Positions 27,366-35,835 of a stretch of DNA of 64,000 bases are shown piece after piece. The notes below the pieces were generated by a model. It was not told the origin of the DNA. It made no database searches and saw only the letters and a list, made by a program, of their open reading frames with translations. Position 1 is the first letter of the stretch, and every line of letters starts with the position of its first letter. The DNA comes from Anaerolineaceae bacterium (GTDB taxonomy: Bacteria; Chloroflexota; Anaerolineae; Anaerolineales; Anaerolineaceae), in the NCBI GenBank assembly GCA_020845515.1, contig JADLFQ010000046.1, forward strand, positions 1 through 64,000. The letters run 5' to 3'. The position numbers were made by a program, and so were the translations under genes.

Positions 27366-27393
27366 TTGTCCGTTGGCTCAGTTGGTGTATGAT
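27366..27393 (+). promoter_or_regulatory. Promoter candidate before importer 3
   Basis: TTGTCC (27366-27371) and TATGAT (27388-27393) with a 16-base spacer. It would give a leader of about 280 bases that includes the conserved mini-ORF element. A further -10-like TATAAAA is at 27548-27554. Confidence 0.4.
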
Positions 27394-27414
27394 ATATCTT
27401 GTATAAAGCCGTGC

Positions 27415-27473
27415 CGGGACTCAAGATACGCAAGTGTGGCTGGCGGGGAAATGTCATGAAAGGAAATGAATAG
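27415..27473 (+). pseudogene. Remnant of the 3' end of an amidohydrolase gene
   Basis: In the frame ending at TAG 27471-27473 the codons read LKIRKCGWRGNVMKGNE. The end of the amidohydrolase at 21894 reads SKVKRGWWGNVTEKYS, and the DNA flanks after both stops also align. No further similarity to the amidohydrolase is evident upstream, so only the tail was retained or copied. The remnant is short, so this call rests on its position next to the clearly duplicated leader. Confidence 0.5.
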
Positions 27474-27498
27474 ATAAAATGACTGTGCCAGCTGCAGA

Positions 27499-27626
27499 GC
27501 CTGTTTGTGCTTTTAAAGAAACCAGTTTAAGTAAGACAGGCGGTGGTTATAAAATGAGATGGTTTGTTTTTAGTTGTGGAAAGGAGGTGATGAATCCGGG
27601 CGATTATTTCTGAGGCTCTCGATGTT
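27499..27626 (+). promoter_or_regulatory. Conserved leader element before importer 3 (second MNPGDYF copy)
   Basis: The counterpart of 21920-22047. An inverted repeat (27499-27506 with 27534-27541) keeps pairing with a G-U substitution, suggesting an RNA stem. AAAGGAGGTGATG follows, and ATG AAT CCG GGC GAT TAT TTC TGA (27590-27613) is identical to the first copy. The distance to the lipoprotein ATG is 93 bases, one less than in copy 1. The identity of this block against diverged flanks suggests function. Confidence 0.55.
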
Positions 27627-27682
27627 ACCGCGTTGTACCCAATAACCAGATCATATATTTTTGAAACAGGGAGAAGGACAAA

Positions 27683-28837
27683 ATGAAGAAAACACTTGTG
27701 GTTTTGGTATCTTTACTGGTGCTCTTTACAATGATGCTTTCGGCTTGTGCGCCGGCAGCTGCACCTGAAAAGATAGTAGAGACCGTTGTGGTGGAGAAGA
27801 AGGTGGAAGTAGAGAAAGTTGTCGAAAAGACGGTTGTGGTTGAGGTTGAAGCTGCACCGGCTGAAGATGACATTGCCAAAGCCAAGGAATTTCTGAAAGG
27901 CAAGAAGATCTGTGCGGTTCTGCCCGGCCCAGTGAATGACGGCGGCTGGAACGGCGCGGCTTATGGCGGCCTGACCAACCTGCGCGATAACTTCGGGATG
28001 GCAATGGCTTACCGGGAACGCACCAAACCGGAAGAAGCCGCCGACCTGATGCGCCAGTACGCGGAATCGGGCTGTAACATCATCCAGGCTCATGGTTCAG
28101 AGTACATGGACCAGATCAATGCCGTTGCGCTTGAATACCCCGACATTCAGTTTATGCAGCTCAGCCGCTGCGCCGGGCAGGAACCCAACCTGATCGGTTT
28201 GTGCTTCAGCACCGGCGGCGGCGGTTATGTGATCGGCCGTCTGGCTGCTTACATCACCAAGACCGGTAAAGTGGCCTTTGTCGTCGGGCAGAAGTACCCG
28301 AATATGGACTGGCAGCCGAACATGGCTCAGGTGGCCGCGAAGGACCTGAAGGACGAAGGCAAGATCTCGATAGATGTGGCCGTTGAAGAGAAGGAAGTTG
28401 GATCCTGGGATGACCCGGCAAAGGCCAAAGAAATTACTAAGGCGCTTATCGAGCAGGGTTATGATGTATTTGTGGGTATTGCCGACGCCGGTGATGTGGG
28501 TACGATTGAAGCTGTGAAAGAAGCCCACGCTGCAGGTAAAGAGGTCTGGTTCATCCCCTGGGTGAAAGACCGCAACTATCTTGGCCCGGACTTCATCCTG
28601 GGTGGTTGGACGGAAGATGCCGCTTTGCAGGTACAGTATGCGGCTGTACACTATGCTTTGAACGGCGCCCCGATTGGCAAGGGCTTCCCCCTGGGTGTGG
28701 AAGACGGCGTTGCCTACCTGAACCCGACCTACGGCCTGGTTTCACAAGAAATTGACATGGATGTTTATGCAACCTTTGCAAAGGTGCGTGACGATCCCGC
28801 CAGCATCCCCAACCTGGTTGTCCGTGACGACCTGTAA
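27683..28837 (+). CDS. BMP-family substrate-binding lipoprotein, importer 3
   Basis: 384 residues; ATG after GGGAGAAGG. The lipoprotein signal, lipobox LSAC and Val/Glu/Lys stalk are nearly the same as in the protein at 22103. The binding domain differs: LPGPVNDGGWNGAAYGGL near 78, QAHGSEYMDQ near 138, WVKDRNYLGPDFILGGWTED near 292 and LNPTYGLVS near 350. It is likely a nucleoside-like ligand receptor with specificity distinct from importer 2. A hairpin at 28908-28939 and a 460-base gap separate it from its ATPase. Confidence 0.88.
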   Translation: MKKTLVVLVSLLVLFTMMLSACAPAAAPEKIVETVVVEKKVEVEKVVEKTVVVEVEAAPAEDDIAKAKEFLKGKKICAVLPGPVNDGGWNGAAYGGLTNLRDNFGMAMAYRERTKPEEAADLMRQYAESGCNIIQAHGSEYMDQINAVALEYPDIQFMQLSRCAGQEPNLIGLCFSTGGGGYVIGRLAAYITKTGKVAFVVGQKYPNMDWQPNMAQVAAKDLKDEGKISIDVAVEEKEVGSWDDPAKAKEITKALIEQGYDVFVGIADAGDVGTIEAVKEAHAAGKEVWFIPWVKDRNYLGPDFILGGWTEDAALQVQYAAVHYALNGAPIGKGFPLGVEDGVAYLNPTYGLVSQEIDMDVYATFAKVRDDPASIPNLVVRDDL

Positions 28838-29299
28838 ACCGGCTTGAATTTGTTCGATGCTGCGAGCCTCGTGTGTGAGGTTCCATAAAAACCAGTAAGA
28901 CAGAAAAGGGTGCTCCCCGGTTTCTGACAAGGAGCACCCACCCTGTATTTATAAAGTTTTCACAAAGATCTTTGAAAACACAGGCCTCCATTACTTGTAG
29001 CATCACCTTATGACCTTTAATTCAAAAAGCCCTGTACAGCGAACTGGATTAGAGCGCATTAGCTGATCAAAAACAGCGGCCGGCCGGATGGGAAATTCTA
29101 CGGGCCGCGAAACTTGAGCTTCCATTGGGCCGGGCGGTCTCTTGAAAAACCTGGGAGAGGACAGCCCCGTGCCCATTCGTGGAAGATGTGGTTGATTGAA
29201 CTTACAAGGAATGGATGGTATTTGCAGTATTTTATAGGACGACCCGGTTTGTACACCGCGAACCCGGGAATTTATACTTAAAATTGATTGGGAGATGTT
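28838..29299. other. 462-base intergenic region inside importer 3
   Basis: No gene supported. It contains the 9-bp hairpin at 28908-28939 near its start and an imperfect CCCGGTT/AACCCGGG repeat near 29245-29271. No convincing promoter was found. The equivalent gap in importer 2 is only about 200 bases. Confidence 0.4.
28908..28939 (+). terminator. Hairpin after importer 3 binding-protein gene (partial terminator or stabiliser)
   Basis: GGGTGCTCC (28908-28916) and GGAGCACCC (28931-28939) form a perfect 9-bp stem with a 14-base loop. ACCCTGTATTTATAAAG follows, T-rich but not a proper T-tract. It probably lowers read-through to the ATPase and permeases, as in importers 1 and 2. Confidence 0.55.
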
Positions 29300-30853
29300 A
29301 TGACTGAACCCATCCTCCGATTGGAAAATGTTCGCAAGACTTTTCCAGGCGTGATTGCCAACGACCAGGTGTACCTGGATATCCGGGTTGGCGAAATTCA
29401 TGCCCTGTTGGGAGAGAACGGCGCCGGGAAGTCCACCCTGATGAACTGCCTTTATGGGGTGTACCGGCCTGACGGCGGCAAGATATTCTGGAAAGGAAAG
29501 GAAGTTGATATCTACCAGGCGCGCGATGCAATTGCCTTGGGGATTGGCATGGTGCACCAGCATTTTAAATTGGTTCCGCCGCTTACTGTTACGGAGAATG
29601 TTGTACTGGGATTGCCTTCCAAGCGCGAACCTTTTCTGGACGTAAAAACACTGGACAAAGAGATCGGCGAGATCGCCAAGAGATATGGATTTGACATTGA
29701 CCCGACGGCCCAAATCTGGCAGCTTCCGGTTGGCGTGCAGCAGCGGGTGGAGATACTGAAGGCACTTTACCGCAAGGCGGAGCTGCTGATCCTGGATGAG
29801 CCGACTGCGGTTTTGACCCCGCAGGAAGTGGAAGAGTTATTCTCGGTATTAAAAAACTTGACCAAGATGGGCCTGTCAATCATCTTTATCACCCACAAGC
29901 TGGAAGAGGTGATGGCGGTATGTGACCGGGTGACCGTCCTCAGGCTGGGGAAGGTAATTGACACAGTTAACACCAGCGACACCAGCACCCGCGAACTGGC
30001 AAAGATGATGGTAGGGCGCGAGGTGTTCATGACGGTGAACAAACCTGAGCTTGTTCCTGGTGAAGTGGTGCTGAAACTGAATGCAGTTTCGGCGTTGGAT
30101 AACCGGGGGTTGAAGGCTGTCAACGACATCAGTTTAGAAGTCCGGCGCAATGAGATTCTGGGGATTGCCGGGGTAGATGGAAACGGCCAAACCGAACTTG
30201 CCGAAGTGGTGACCGGGCTGCGCCCTGCAACGGGCGGGAAGGTTGAGATCCTGGGGAAGGAGGCGACCAACCGGTCGCCGCTGGAGATTATGGAAATGGG
30301 TGTTGCTTATATTCCTCCGGACCGCCAGCATACTGGACTGCTGATGGATTTTTCGATCACCGAGAATCTGATCGGAAAGAGTTATTACGAAGAGCCGATT
30401 TCCAAAAAGGGTGTTTTCCAGAAGGATGCGGTGAACACATTCACCGAAAAAGCAATCAAGGATTACGATGTGCGCACACCAGGACCGGAGCTGAAAGCCA
30501 AGAGCCTTTCGGGAGGAAACCAGCAAAAGGTGGTACTGGCACGTGAGCTGAGCTCAAATCCGGACCTATTGGTGGCAGCCCAGCCGGTACGCGGGCTGGA
30601 TGTGGGTGCTACGGAATATGTGCATGACCGCATGGTGGAAGCCCGCAGCAAGGGCGCCGCGATTCTGTTGATTTCCACTGAACTGGAAGAGATTTTATCG
30701 CTTTCAGACAGGATTGCAGTTATGTTTGAAGGTAAGATTATGGGGATTCTCCCGGGAAAGAATGCAGATATCCATGAGATTGGTGCGATGATGGCAGGTG
30801 TGCATCAGACGGAGAGCGGGACGGTTGTGAGGGAGGCTGAGAAGCCGCTATGA
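29300..30853 (+). CDS. BMP-type ABC importer ATPase 3 (two nucleotide-binding domains)
   Basis: 517 residues from ATG 29300, preceded by GGGAG; the in-frame TTG at 29288 is less likely. Domain 1: GENGAGKSTLMN near 38, LPVGVQQRVEI near 150, LLILDEPTAVLTPQE near 170. Domain 2: degenerate GVDGNGQTEL near 292, LSGGNQQKVV near 407, and AAQPVRGLDVG in place of the usual QPTRG. It is close to ATPase 2 throughout. Its stop overlaps the permease start (ATGA). Confidence 0.9.
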   Translation: MTEPILRLENVRKTFPGVIANDQVYLDIRVGEIHALLGENGAGKSTLMNCLYGVYRPDGGKIFWKGKEVDIYQARDAIALGIGMVHQHFKLVPPLTVTENVVLGLPSKREPFLDVKTLDKEIGEIAKRYGFDIDPTAQIWQLPVGVQQRVEILKALYRKAELLILDEPTAVLTPQEVEELFSVLKNLTKMGLSIIFITHKLEEVMAVCDRVTVLRLGKVIDTVNTSDTSTRELAKMMVGREVFMTVNKPELVPGEVVLKLNAVSALDNRGLKAVNDISLEVRRNEILGIAGVDGNGQTELAEVVTGLRPATGGKVEILGKEATNRSPLEIMEMGVAYIPPDRQHTGLLMDFSITENLIGKSYYEEPISKKGVFQKDAVNTFTEKAIKDYDVRTPGPELKAKSLSGGNQQKVVLARELSSNPDLLVAAQPVRGLDVGATEYVHDRMVEARSKGAAILLISTELEEILSLSDRIAVMFEGKIMGILPGKNADIHEIGAMMAGVHQTESGTVVREAEKPL

Positions 30854-32139
30854 ACAAAGAATCGAAAATCAAAGAAATTTGGACCGCGTACCTCGATAAG
30901 AGCTTTAGTATTACCGTCCCGTTGGCGGCTATCTTGCTCGCTTTTCTGGTGAGTGGAATAATTATGCTTATTTGGGGAGCTAATCCCCTGGAGGCTTATG
31001 AGGCATTGTTTGCGGGGGCTTTTGGCAGCCCGAATGCCTTTGCCACCACCCTGGAACGAACAACACCGCTGATCTTCACCGGGCTGGCCGTGACGCTTGG
31101 TTACCGTTGTGGTTTCTTTAATGTCGGGGCAGAGGGGCAGCTTTATATGGGTGCGATTGCGGCAATCTGGGTCGGAATTATGCTGCCGAATCTTACAGGA
31201 TGGATTCTGATTCCGCTGGCTGCGCTTGCTTCGGCGTTTATGGGTGTGTTGTGGATATCAATTCCGGCTTTTTTGAAGGCAAAGCGGGGCATTAATGAGG
31301 TCTTGACCACCCTTTTGATGAACTATATTGCAATCCAGTATTTTGAGTGGGAGATCCGAGTAGATCATTTTAAGGAAGGTGTGCTGGATTATTACGGCAA
31401 CGTACCTGAATGGGGTTTTTTGAACTATTTTATCGGGCTGAAAGACCCAACCCAGCCTTACCCCAAGACACCACTGTTGACAGATAATACGTTTATGCCG
31501 TCATTGAAGAGACTGATGGAACTGCCCTTTGTGGAGAACCTCTTTGGGAACATGGTATGGTATCAGGAATTTGTAAAAGTCCCGGCAATCGGGCGTATGA
31601 CGCTGACACCGGTGCTGGGCTTGATTACAGCAGGGCTGCTGTTCTTTCTGCTTTTTCGCACGGTGACAGGTTACAAGGCCAGAGCAGTAGGGATCAATCC
31701 GGCGGCAGCAAAATTTATGGGCATCAATGTGCCGAATACATTGCTCACCACGGCATTGATCAGTGGTGCGCTTGGAGGTCTGGCTGGCGGGATGGAAGTG
31801 CTGGGAACGCAGCACCGGGTCATTCCGAACTTTCTGGTGAGTGCGGGGTTTGATGGCATTCCTGTGGCACTAATTGGCGGGCTGCATCCATTCGGGGCGC
31901 TGCTTAGTGCGGTTTTCTTTGGGGCGCTGCGGGCTGGATCAAACCGCATGCAGGTTGTCACCACCATCCCGGTTGCGGTGGTGTACATCATCCAGGCCCT
32001 GGCGATCCTGTTTGCGATTGCCGGTACAACGATAGACTTCCAGGCCATTCTGAAGAAGAACAGGCTTAAAAGAGCGGCAGCAAAAAAGGCGGCCCTCGAA
32101 GCTGCACATGCAGGAGAAGGGGAGGCGTCCCGTGTTTGA
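30850..32139 (+). CDS. BMP-type ABC importer permease 3A
   Basis: 429 residues, ATG overlapping the ATPase stop by four bases. Same layout as permease 2A, including GFFNVGAEGQLYMGAIAAIWVG, KRGINEVLTTLLMNYIA and the soluble insert around DPTQPYPKTPL (near 200). The C-terminal tail is Lys/Ala-rich. Overlaps the next gene by eight bases. Confidence 0.88.
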   Translation: MNKESKIKEIWTAYLDKSFSITVPLAAILLAFLVSGIIMLIWGANPLEAYEALFAGAFGSPNAFATTLERTTPLIFTGLAVTLGYRCGFFNVGAEGQLYMGAIAAIWVGIMLPNLTGWILIPLAALASAFMGVLWISIPAFLKAKRGINEVLTTLLMNYIAIQYFEWEIRVDHFKEGVLDYYGNVPEWGFLNYFIGLKDPTQPYPKTPLLTDNTFMPSLKRLMELPFVENLFGNMVWYQEFVKVPAIGRMTLTPVLGLITAGLLFFLLFRTVTGYKARAVGINPAAAKFMGINVPNTLLTTALISGALGGLAGGMEVLGTQHRVIPNFLVSAGFDGIPVALIGGLHPFGALLSAVFFGALRAGSNRMQVVTTIPVAVVYIIQALAILFAIAGTTIDFQAILKKNRLKRAAAKKAALEAAHAGEGEASRV

Positions 32140-33088
32140 AGGTTTTAGCTCGATAATTTTGAACATAGATTTTTATGCCGCCATTGTGCGGATGAGTACA
32201 CCGCTGCTGCTGGGAGCTATAGGAAGCCTGATGGCTGAACGAGCTGGAATTGTGACCTTCAGTATGGAATCGATGATGTTGATGGGTACAGTAGGGGGGA
32301 TCATCGGCAGCGGGTTGATGAACAACGCCTGGGCCGGGGTTGGCCTGGCGATCATTTTCGGCGTTTTGATCGGCTTGATTTATGGAATCTGGGCGGTTTC
32401 GATCGGTTCTCATCAGATTGTGACGAGCGTTGGGCTTAACCTTGGATCTCTGGGAATTACGAGCATCCTTTACGCCTTGACCTTCATGAAGGGCGGAGAG
32501 GTTGTAGAGGAGATCATCAAGGTGCCAACCCTGCCGATTACCAAAATCCCTTTGCTGGGAGATATCCCATTTATCGGACCTGTTTTTTTCAACCATTATC
32601 CTCTGGTCTATGTTGGTTACCTGCTGGTGCCAATGGTGTGGTATATCCTGTACAAAACCACCTGGGGACTCAAGGTGCGCGCAGTTGGTGAGCATCCACA
32701 TGCTGCCGATACTGTGGGTATCAGTGTGATTAAGGTGCGCTATCAAACCTTGATCCTGTCCGGCGCGTTCAGCGGACTGGCTGGCGCGTTCCTTTCCATC
32801 TGTATGCTGGGTTCTTTCCAGGAAAATATGACAGCCGGACGCGGCTTTATCGCTTACACGGCGATCGTGTTTGGAAAGTGGCAGCCGATTGGGGTGGCGC
32901 TTGGCACTCTGCTGTTTGGCGCGGCGGACGCATTGCAATTGCGCATTCAAGCAATGAATGAGAATATTCCTTATCAGTTCCTGATCATGCTTCCGTATGT
33001 GGTTACGATGATTGCACTGATCTCGGTGGTGGGACGTGCCAGTTGGCCGGCTGCTTCCGGACTGCCCTTCAAGCGTGAGGAAGGGTAA
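32132..33088 (+). CDS. BMP-type ABC importer permease 3B
   Basis: 318 residues from GTG 32132, chosen for GGGGAGG seven bases upstream, for equal length with permease 2B and for the same eight-base overlap; ATG 32108 is the alternative. Marks: SLMAERAGIVTFSMESMMLMGTVGG, VGEHPHAADTVGISVIKV and ENMTAGRGFIAYTAIVFGKWQP. Last gene of importer 3; a 12-bp hairpin begins inside its final codons. Confidence 0.88.
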   Translation: MFEGFSSIILNIDFYAAIVRMSTPLLLGAIGSLMAERAGIVTFSMESMMLMGTVGGIIGSGLMNNAWAGVGLAIIFGVLIGLIYGIWAVSIGSHQIVTSVGLNLGSLGITSILYALTFMKGGEVVEEIIKVPTLPITKIPLLGDIPFIGPVFFNHYPLVYVGYLLVPMVWYILYKTTWGLKVRAVGEHPHAADTVGISVIKVRYQTLILSGAFSGLAGAFLSICMLGSFQENMTAGRGFIAYTAIVFGKWQPIGVALGTLLFGAADALQLRIQAMNENIPYQFLIMLPYVVTMIALISVVGRASWPAASGLPFKREEG

Positions 33089-33106
33089 CCTGCCGTTACC
33101 CTTCCT
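33078..33106 (+). terminator. Hairpin ending the importer 3 operon
   Basis: AGGAAGGGTAAC (33078-33089, including the TAA stop region) pairs perfectly with GTTACCCTTCCT (33095-33106) around a five-base loop. No T-run follows, so termination may be weak or factor-assisted. The position right at the end of the operon supports a transcript-end role. Confidence 0.6.
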
Positions 33107-33290
33107 GAAACGATGATGATCAGTTAACAGGTTCAGGCGGTTCTTTCGGACACAAAACTGCGCCGCGAAAGAGCCGCCGCCGAAACCATTTTTGAATTCT
33201 TAAAAGTTAACTCCACCTGTGGGTGACGATTCGCCGGCAGCTCTTTCGGGTTGTTGGCGTTTTAAATAATACGTTCTAAAGGAGTGTTTT

Positions 33291-34310
33291 ATGGAATACA
33301 GACGGCTCGGCAATGGAATTTTGAAAGTCAGTGAGCTCTCGTTTGGGGCGTGGGAAACGATTGGCCGCGTAGATTTTGAAACCTCGCGCGAATTGATGCT
33401 GACGGCCTATGAAGCCGGGGTCAACCATTTTGACAATGCCGATGAGTACAGCGGGAAGGGCAACGCTGAACAGGCGATGGGTAAGATCATCAAGGAAATG
33501 AAGCGCAGTGATATTATCCTCTCCAGTAAAGTCTTTTGGGATGTCGGCCCCGGCCCCAATGACCGGGGACTTTCGCGCAAGCATATCGTCGAGACGGTCA
33601 ACACTTCCCTAAAAAATATGGATGTGGAGTATATTGATTTTTATTACTGTCATCGTTACGAGGCTGCTGTGATCGGACAGACCGACCCGAACCTGGAGGA
33701 GGTTGTGCGTGCCATGGATGACATGATTCACCAGGGTAAAATCCTATATTGGGGCACGAGCTGCTGGAATGCCTTCCAGCTTATGCAAGGTTACGCCACG
33801 GCAGAACGTTTCAATGCTTACAAACCCTCCATGGAACAACCGCAGTATAATATGTTTGTTCGTGAAGCAGTGGAGAAAGACCTGGTGTATGCGGCGCGCA
33901 AGCTGGGGTTTGGTATCATCACCTGGAGCCCCTTGTATAATGGTATCTTGACCGGCAAATATAATAACGGCATTCCTGGCGACAGCCGCCTGGCAGACCC
34001 TGCCTTTGCCTGGCTTCAATTTGACAGAGAAATCACGCCGGAACGCATCGAAAAGGTCAAAAAATTAACCACGCTAGCGCAAGACCTGGGCGGCAGCATG
34101 CCGCAACTTGCCATTGCCTGGCTGCTGCGCCTGCCCGAAGTAAGCAGCGTTATCCTGGGTGCGAACAAGGTGGCACAACTCCAAGAGAACCTCAAAGCGG
34201 TAGAACTGAGAAAGAAATTGACGCCCGATGTGCTGGCGCGTATTGAAGAAATTTTGGATAACAATCCATGTCCGCCGCTGTTTGCACCGGACAAACCCTC
34301 TTTTGATTAA
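33291..34310 (+). CDS. Aldo/keto reductase (KAB/YhdN-like branch)
   Basis: 339 residues; ATG after AAAGGAG. An NADPH-dependent aldo/keto reductase with the catalytic tetrad visible: FDNADEYSGKGNAE (Asp and Tyr, near 46-50), SSKVFWD (Lys near 80) and YYCHRYE (His near 118). The C-terminal cofactor site is SSVILGANKVAQLQENL near 285. It resembles the voltage-gated K+ channel beta subunit-like branch. Likely substrate is a sugar-derived or small aldehyde. It is the first gene after importer 3 and stands 50 bases before the MetVF gene, so it may head the oxidation module. Confidence 0.87.
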   Translation: MEYRRLGNGILKVSELSFGAWETIGRVDFETSRELMLTAYEAGVNHFDNADEYSGKGNAEQAMGKIIKEMKRSDIILSSKVFWDVGPGPNDRGLSRKHIVETVNTSLKNMDVEYIDFYYCHRYEAAVIGQTDPNLEEVVRAMDDMIHQGKILYWGTSCWNAFQLMQGYATAERFNAYKPSMEQPQYNMFVREAVEKDLVYAARKLGFGIITWSPLYNGILTGKYNNGIPGDSRLADPAFAWLQFDREITPERIEKVKKLTTLAQDLGGSMPQLAIAWLLRLPEVSSVILGANKVAQLQENLKAVELRKKLTPDVLARIEEILDNNPCPPLFAPDKPSFD

Positions 34311-34361
34311 TCTCTTGCCTTATAGGCGGAGAAACCTTTTACAGGTACAGGAGTAAGAAAT

Positions 34362-35834
34362 ATGCCTATTTTTTCCCCAAAACCTTTTCAGAAGCCTTAT
34401 TTGCCGGTTGAACAAGACCGTGCCTGGTCAGTGCGGACGTTTACTGCGCTGGAGCGTTCCAGCAAGGAGGTACTCTTTGGGTGCCGGATGTGTGGCAACT
34501 GCATTCTTCAGGAGACGGCTTTTATCTGCCCGATGACCTGCGCCAAGGGATTGCGCAATGGCTTTTGTGGAGAGGCTGCCGAAGGACGCTGTGTCGTAGA
34601 CTCTTCACGAACCTGCACCTGGCTGGAAATTTATCATCGAGCCGAAAGCATGGGGCGGATGGATAAGTTAATGGAGATCAATGCACCGGTTGACGGGGGA
34701 CAAGCCGGGCATTCCGCCTGGCTGCCTCTGATGAAGTTATGGTCTGAACGCGGGAAGCCAAATTTATTAGACCTGGTGAGGAGTCCTCGAAAATTTAAGA
34801 AGGAATTGGATGAACTGTTTTTTGATTTCCGGCAGCCTGCCTGGTGGAATGGGGATTCTGTGTTCCACCCGCCTGCGTATCAGGAGCCGGTCTCGCGCCT
34901 GGAAGCGGCGCTTCGCAGCCAACCTTTTGTCCTGACAACGGATATCACACAGCCGTCGGGCTGTACGCCCGAGGAAATTGTGGAAAAATGCCGTCTCCTA
35001 GAACCGTACGTTGTCAGCTTTAATATTGATGATAATCCCTATGCGGTCAGCCGGGCGAGTTCAGTGGCCAGTTGTAAAGTATGTATTGATCATGGGTATG
35101 AGCCTGTGCTGCAAATGACGGTGCGGGACCGCAGCCGCAATGCAATCCTCTCGGATGTTCTGGGCGCCTCTATGTTAGGTATACGAAACGTGCTTTGCCT
35201 TGGCGGTGACTATCACAACAAAGAGCTCAAGACCTACCCGGTCCAACCGATTCAATATGATGTTGACCCGGCTCAGATGTTGTGGATGCTGCGGCGGATG
35301 CGGGATGAGGGGAAACTCCCGAACGGCCGTGAAATTGAGGATAGGCCGCAGTATTTCCTTGGGGCGGCAGGGTCGAATCTCACACTCCCGCCACACTACA
35401 GCGCTATGAAGCTGGAGAAAAAAATCAATGCCGGGGCGCAGTTCATTCAGACACAATTAATCTTTGATGTTAAGATATTTGAAGGATGGTTGGGAGCTGC
35501 AGAAAAGCGCTCCCTATTGGATAAAGCTGCAATTTTAGCAGGCATCTACCCGCTGCGCACCGCAGAAGAAGCACATCTTCTGGCTGTAGAGCCGGGAATC
35601 AGCATCCCGAAGGAAATCATCAAGCGTATGGATGCCGCCGCAGAGAAAGACCGGCTCCAAGGGACAGACTCAACCTCCCAAGAATTTCAAGAGGCGGAAA
35701 GCCGGGAAATAACGCGGGAATTAATGCAGCAGATACGGCAGCTACCGGGAATCCGAGGTATCCACCTGATGACCGGTGGGCGGGGAGAGATTATCCCTGG
35801 ATTGCTTGAAAACATGGAATGGCCGGCTTCCTGA
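34362..35834 (+). CDS. metF: MetV-MetF fusion: methylenetetrahydrofolate reductase with Cys-rich N-terminal domain
   Basis: 490 residues. The N-terminal ~170 residues carry a Cys-rich motif (FGCRMCGNCILQETAFICP...CAKGLRNGFCG, near 39-68) like the MTHFR C-terminal/MetV family that joins MetF in acetogens. Residues ~185-440 form the MetF TIM barrel (VVSFNIDDNPYAVSR near 222, RNAILSDVLGASMLGIRNVLCLGGD near 255-280, GAQFIQTQLIFD near 365). In acetogens and many anaerobes MetV and MetF are separate; here they are fused with MetV first. The enzyme interconverts methylene- and methyl-THF. The acid residue near the barrel start is Asp (TTDITQP) where other MetF proteins often have Glu. It is followed one base after its stop by a FAD oxidoreductase. 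Confidence 0.85.
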   Translation: MPIFSPKPFQKPYLPVEQDRAWSVRTFTALERSSKEVLFGCRMCGNCILQETAFICPMTCAKGLRNGFCGEAAEGRCVVDSSRTCTWLEIYHRAESMGRMDKLMEINAPVDGGQAGHSAWLPLMKLWSERGKPNLLDLVRSPRKFKKELDELFFDFRQPAWWNGDSVFHPPAYQEPVSRLEAALRSQPFVLTTDITQPSGCTPEEIVEKCRLLEPYVVSFNIDDNPYAVSRASSVASCKVCIDHGYEPVLQMTVRDRSRNAILSDVLGASMLGIRNVLCLGGDYHNKELKTYPVQPIQYDVDPAQMLWMLRRMRDEGKLPNGREIEDRPQYFLGAAGSNLTLPPHYSAMKLEKKINAGAQFIQTQLIFDVKIFEGWLGAAEKRSLLDKAAILAGIYPLRTAEEAHLLAVEPGISIPKEIIKRMDAAAEKDRLQGTDSTSQEFQEAESREITRELMQQIRQLPGIRGIHLMTGGRGEIIPGLLENMEWPAS

Positions 35835-35835
35835 A

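Larger units (their letters stand above)
27203..27682. other. 480-base intergenic region between importers 2 and 3
   Basis: No intact gene. It contains a promoter candidate (27366-27393), a remnant of an amidohydrolase 3' end (27415-27473) and the conserved leader element of importer 3 (27499-27626). A small CAACAC/GTGTTG stem lies near 27285-27301. Everything from about 27415 to 27682 is a diverged copy of 21846-22102, so this is one edge of an old tandem duplication. Confidence 0.65.

Noticed and set aside
32066-32950. A 294-codon minus-strand frame opposite permease 3B.
   Set aside because: It mirrors the permease gene and has a Gln/His/Asn-rich product, typical for the antisense of hydrophobic genes.
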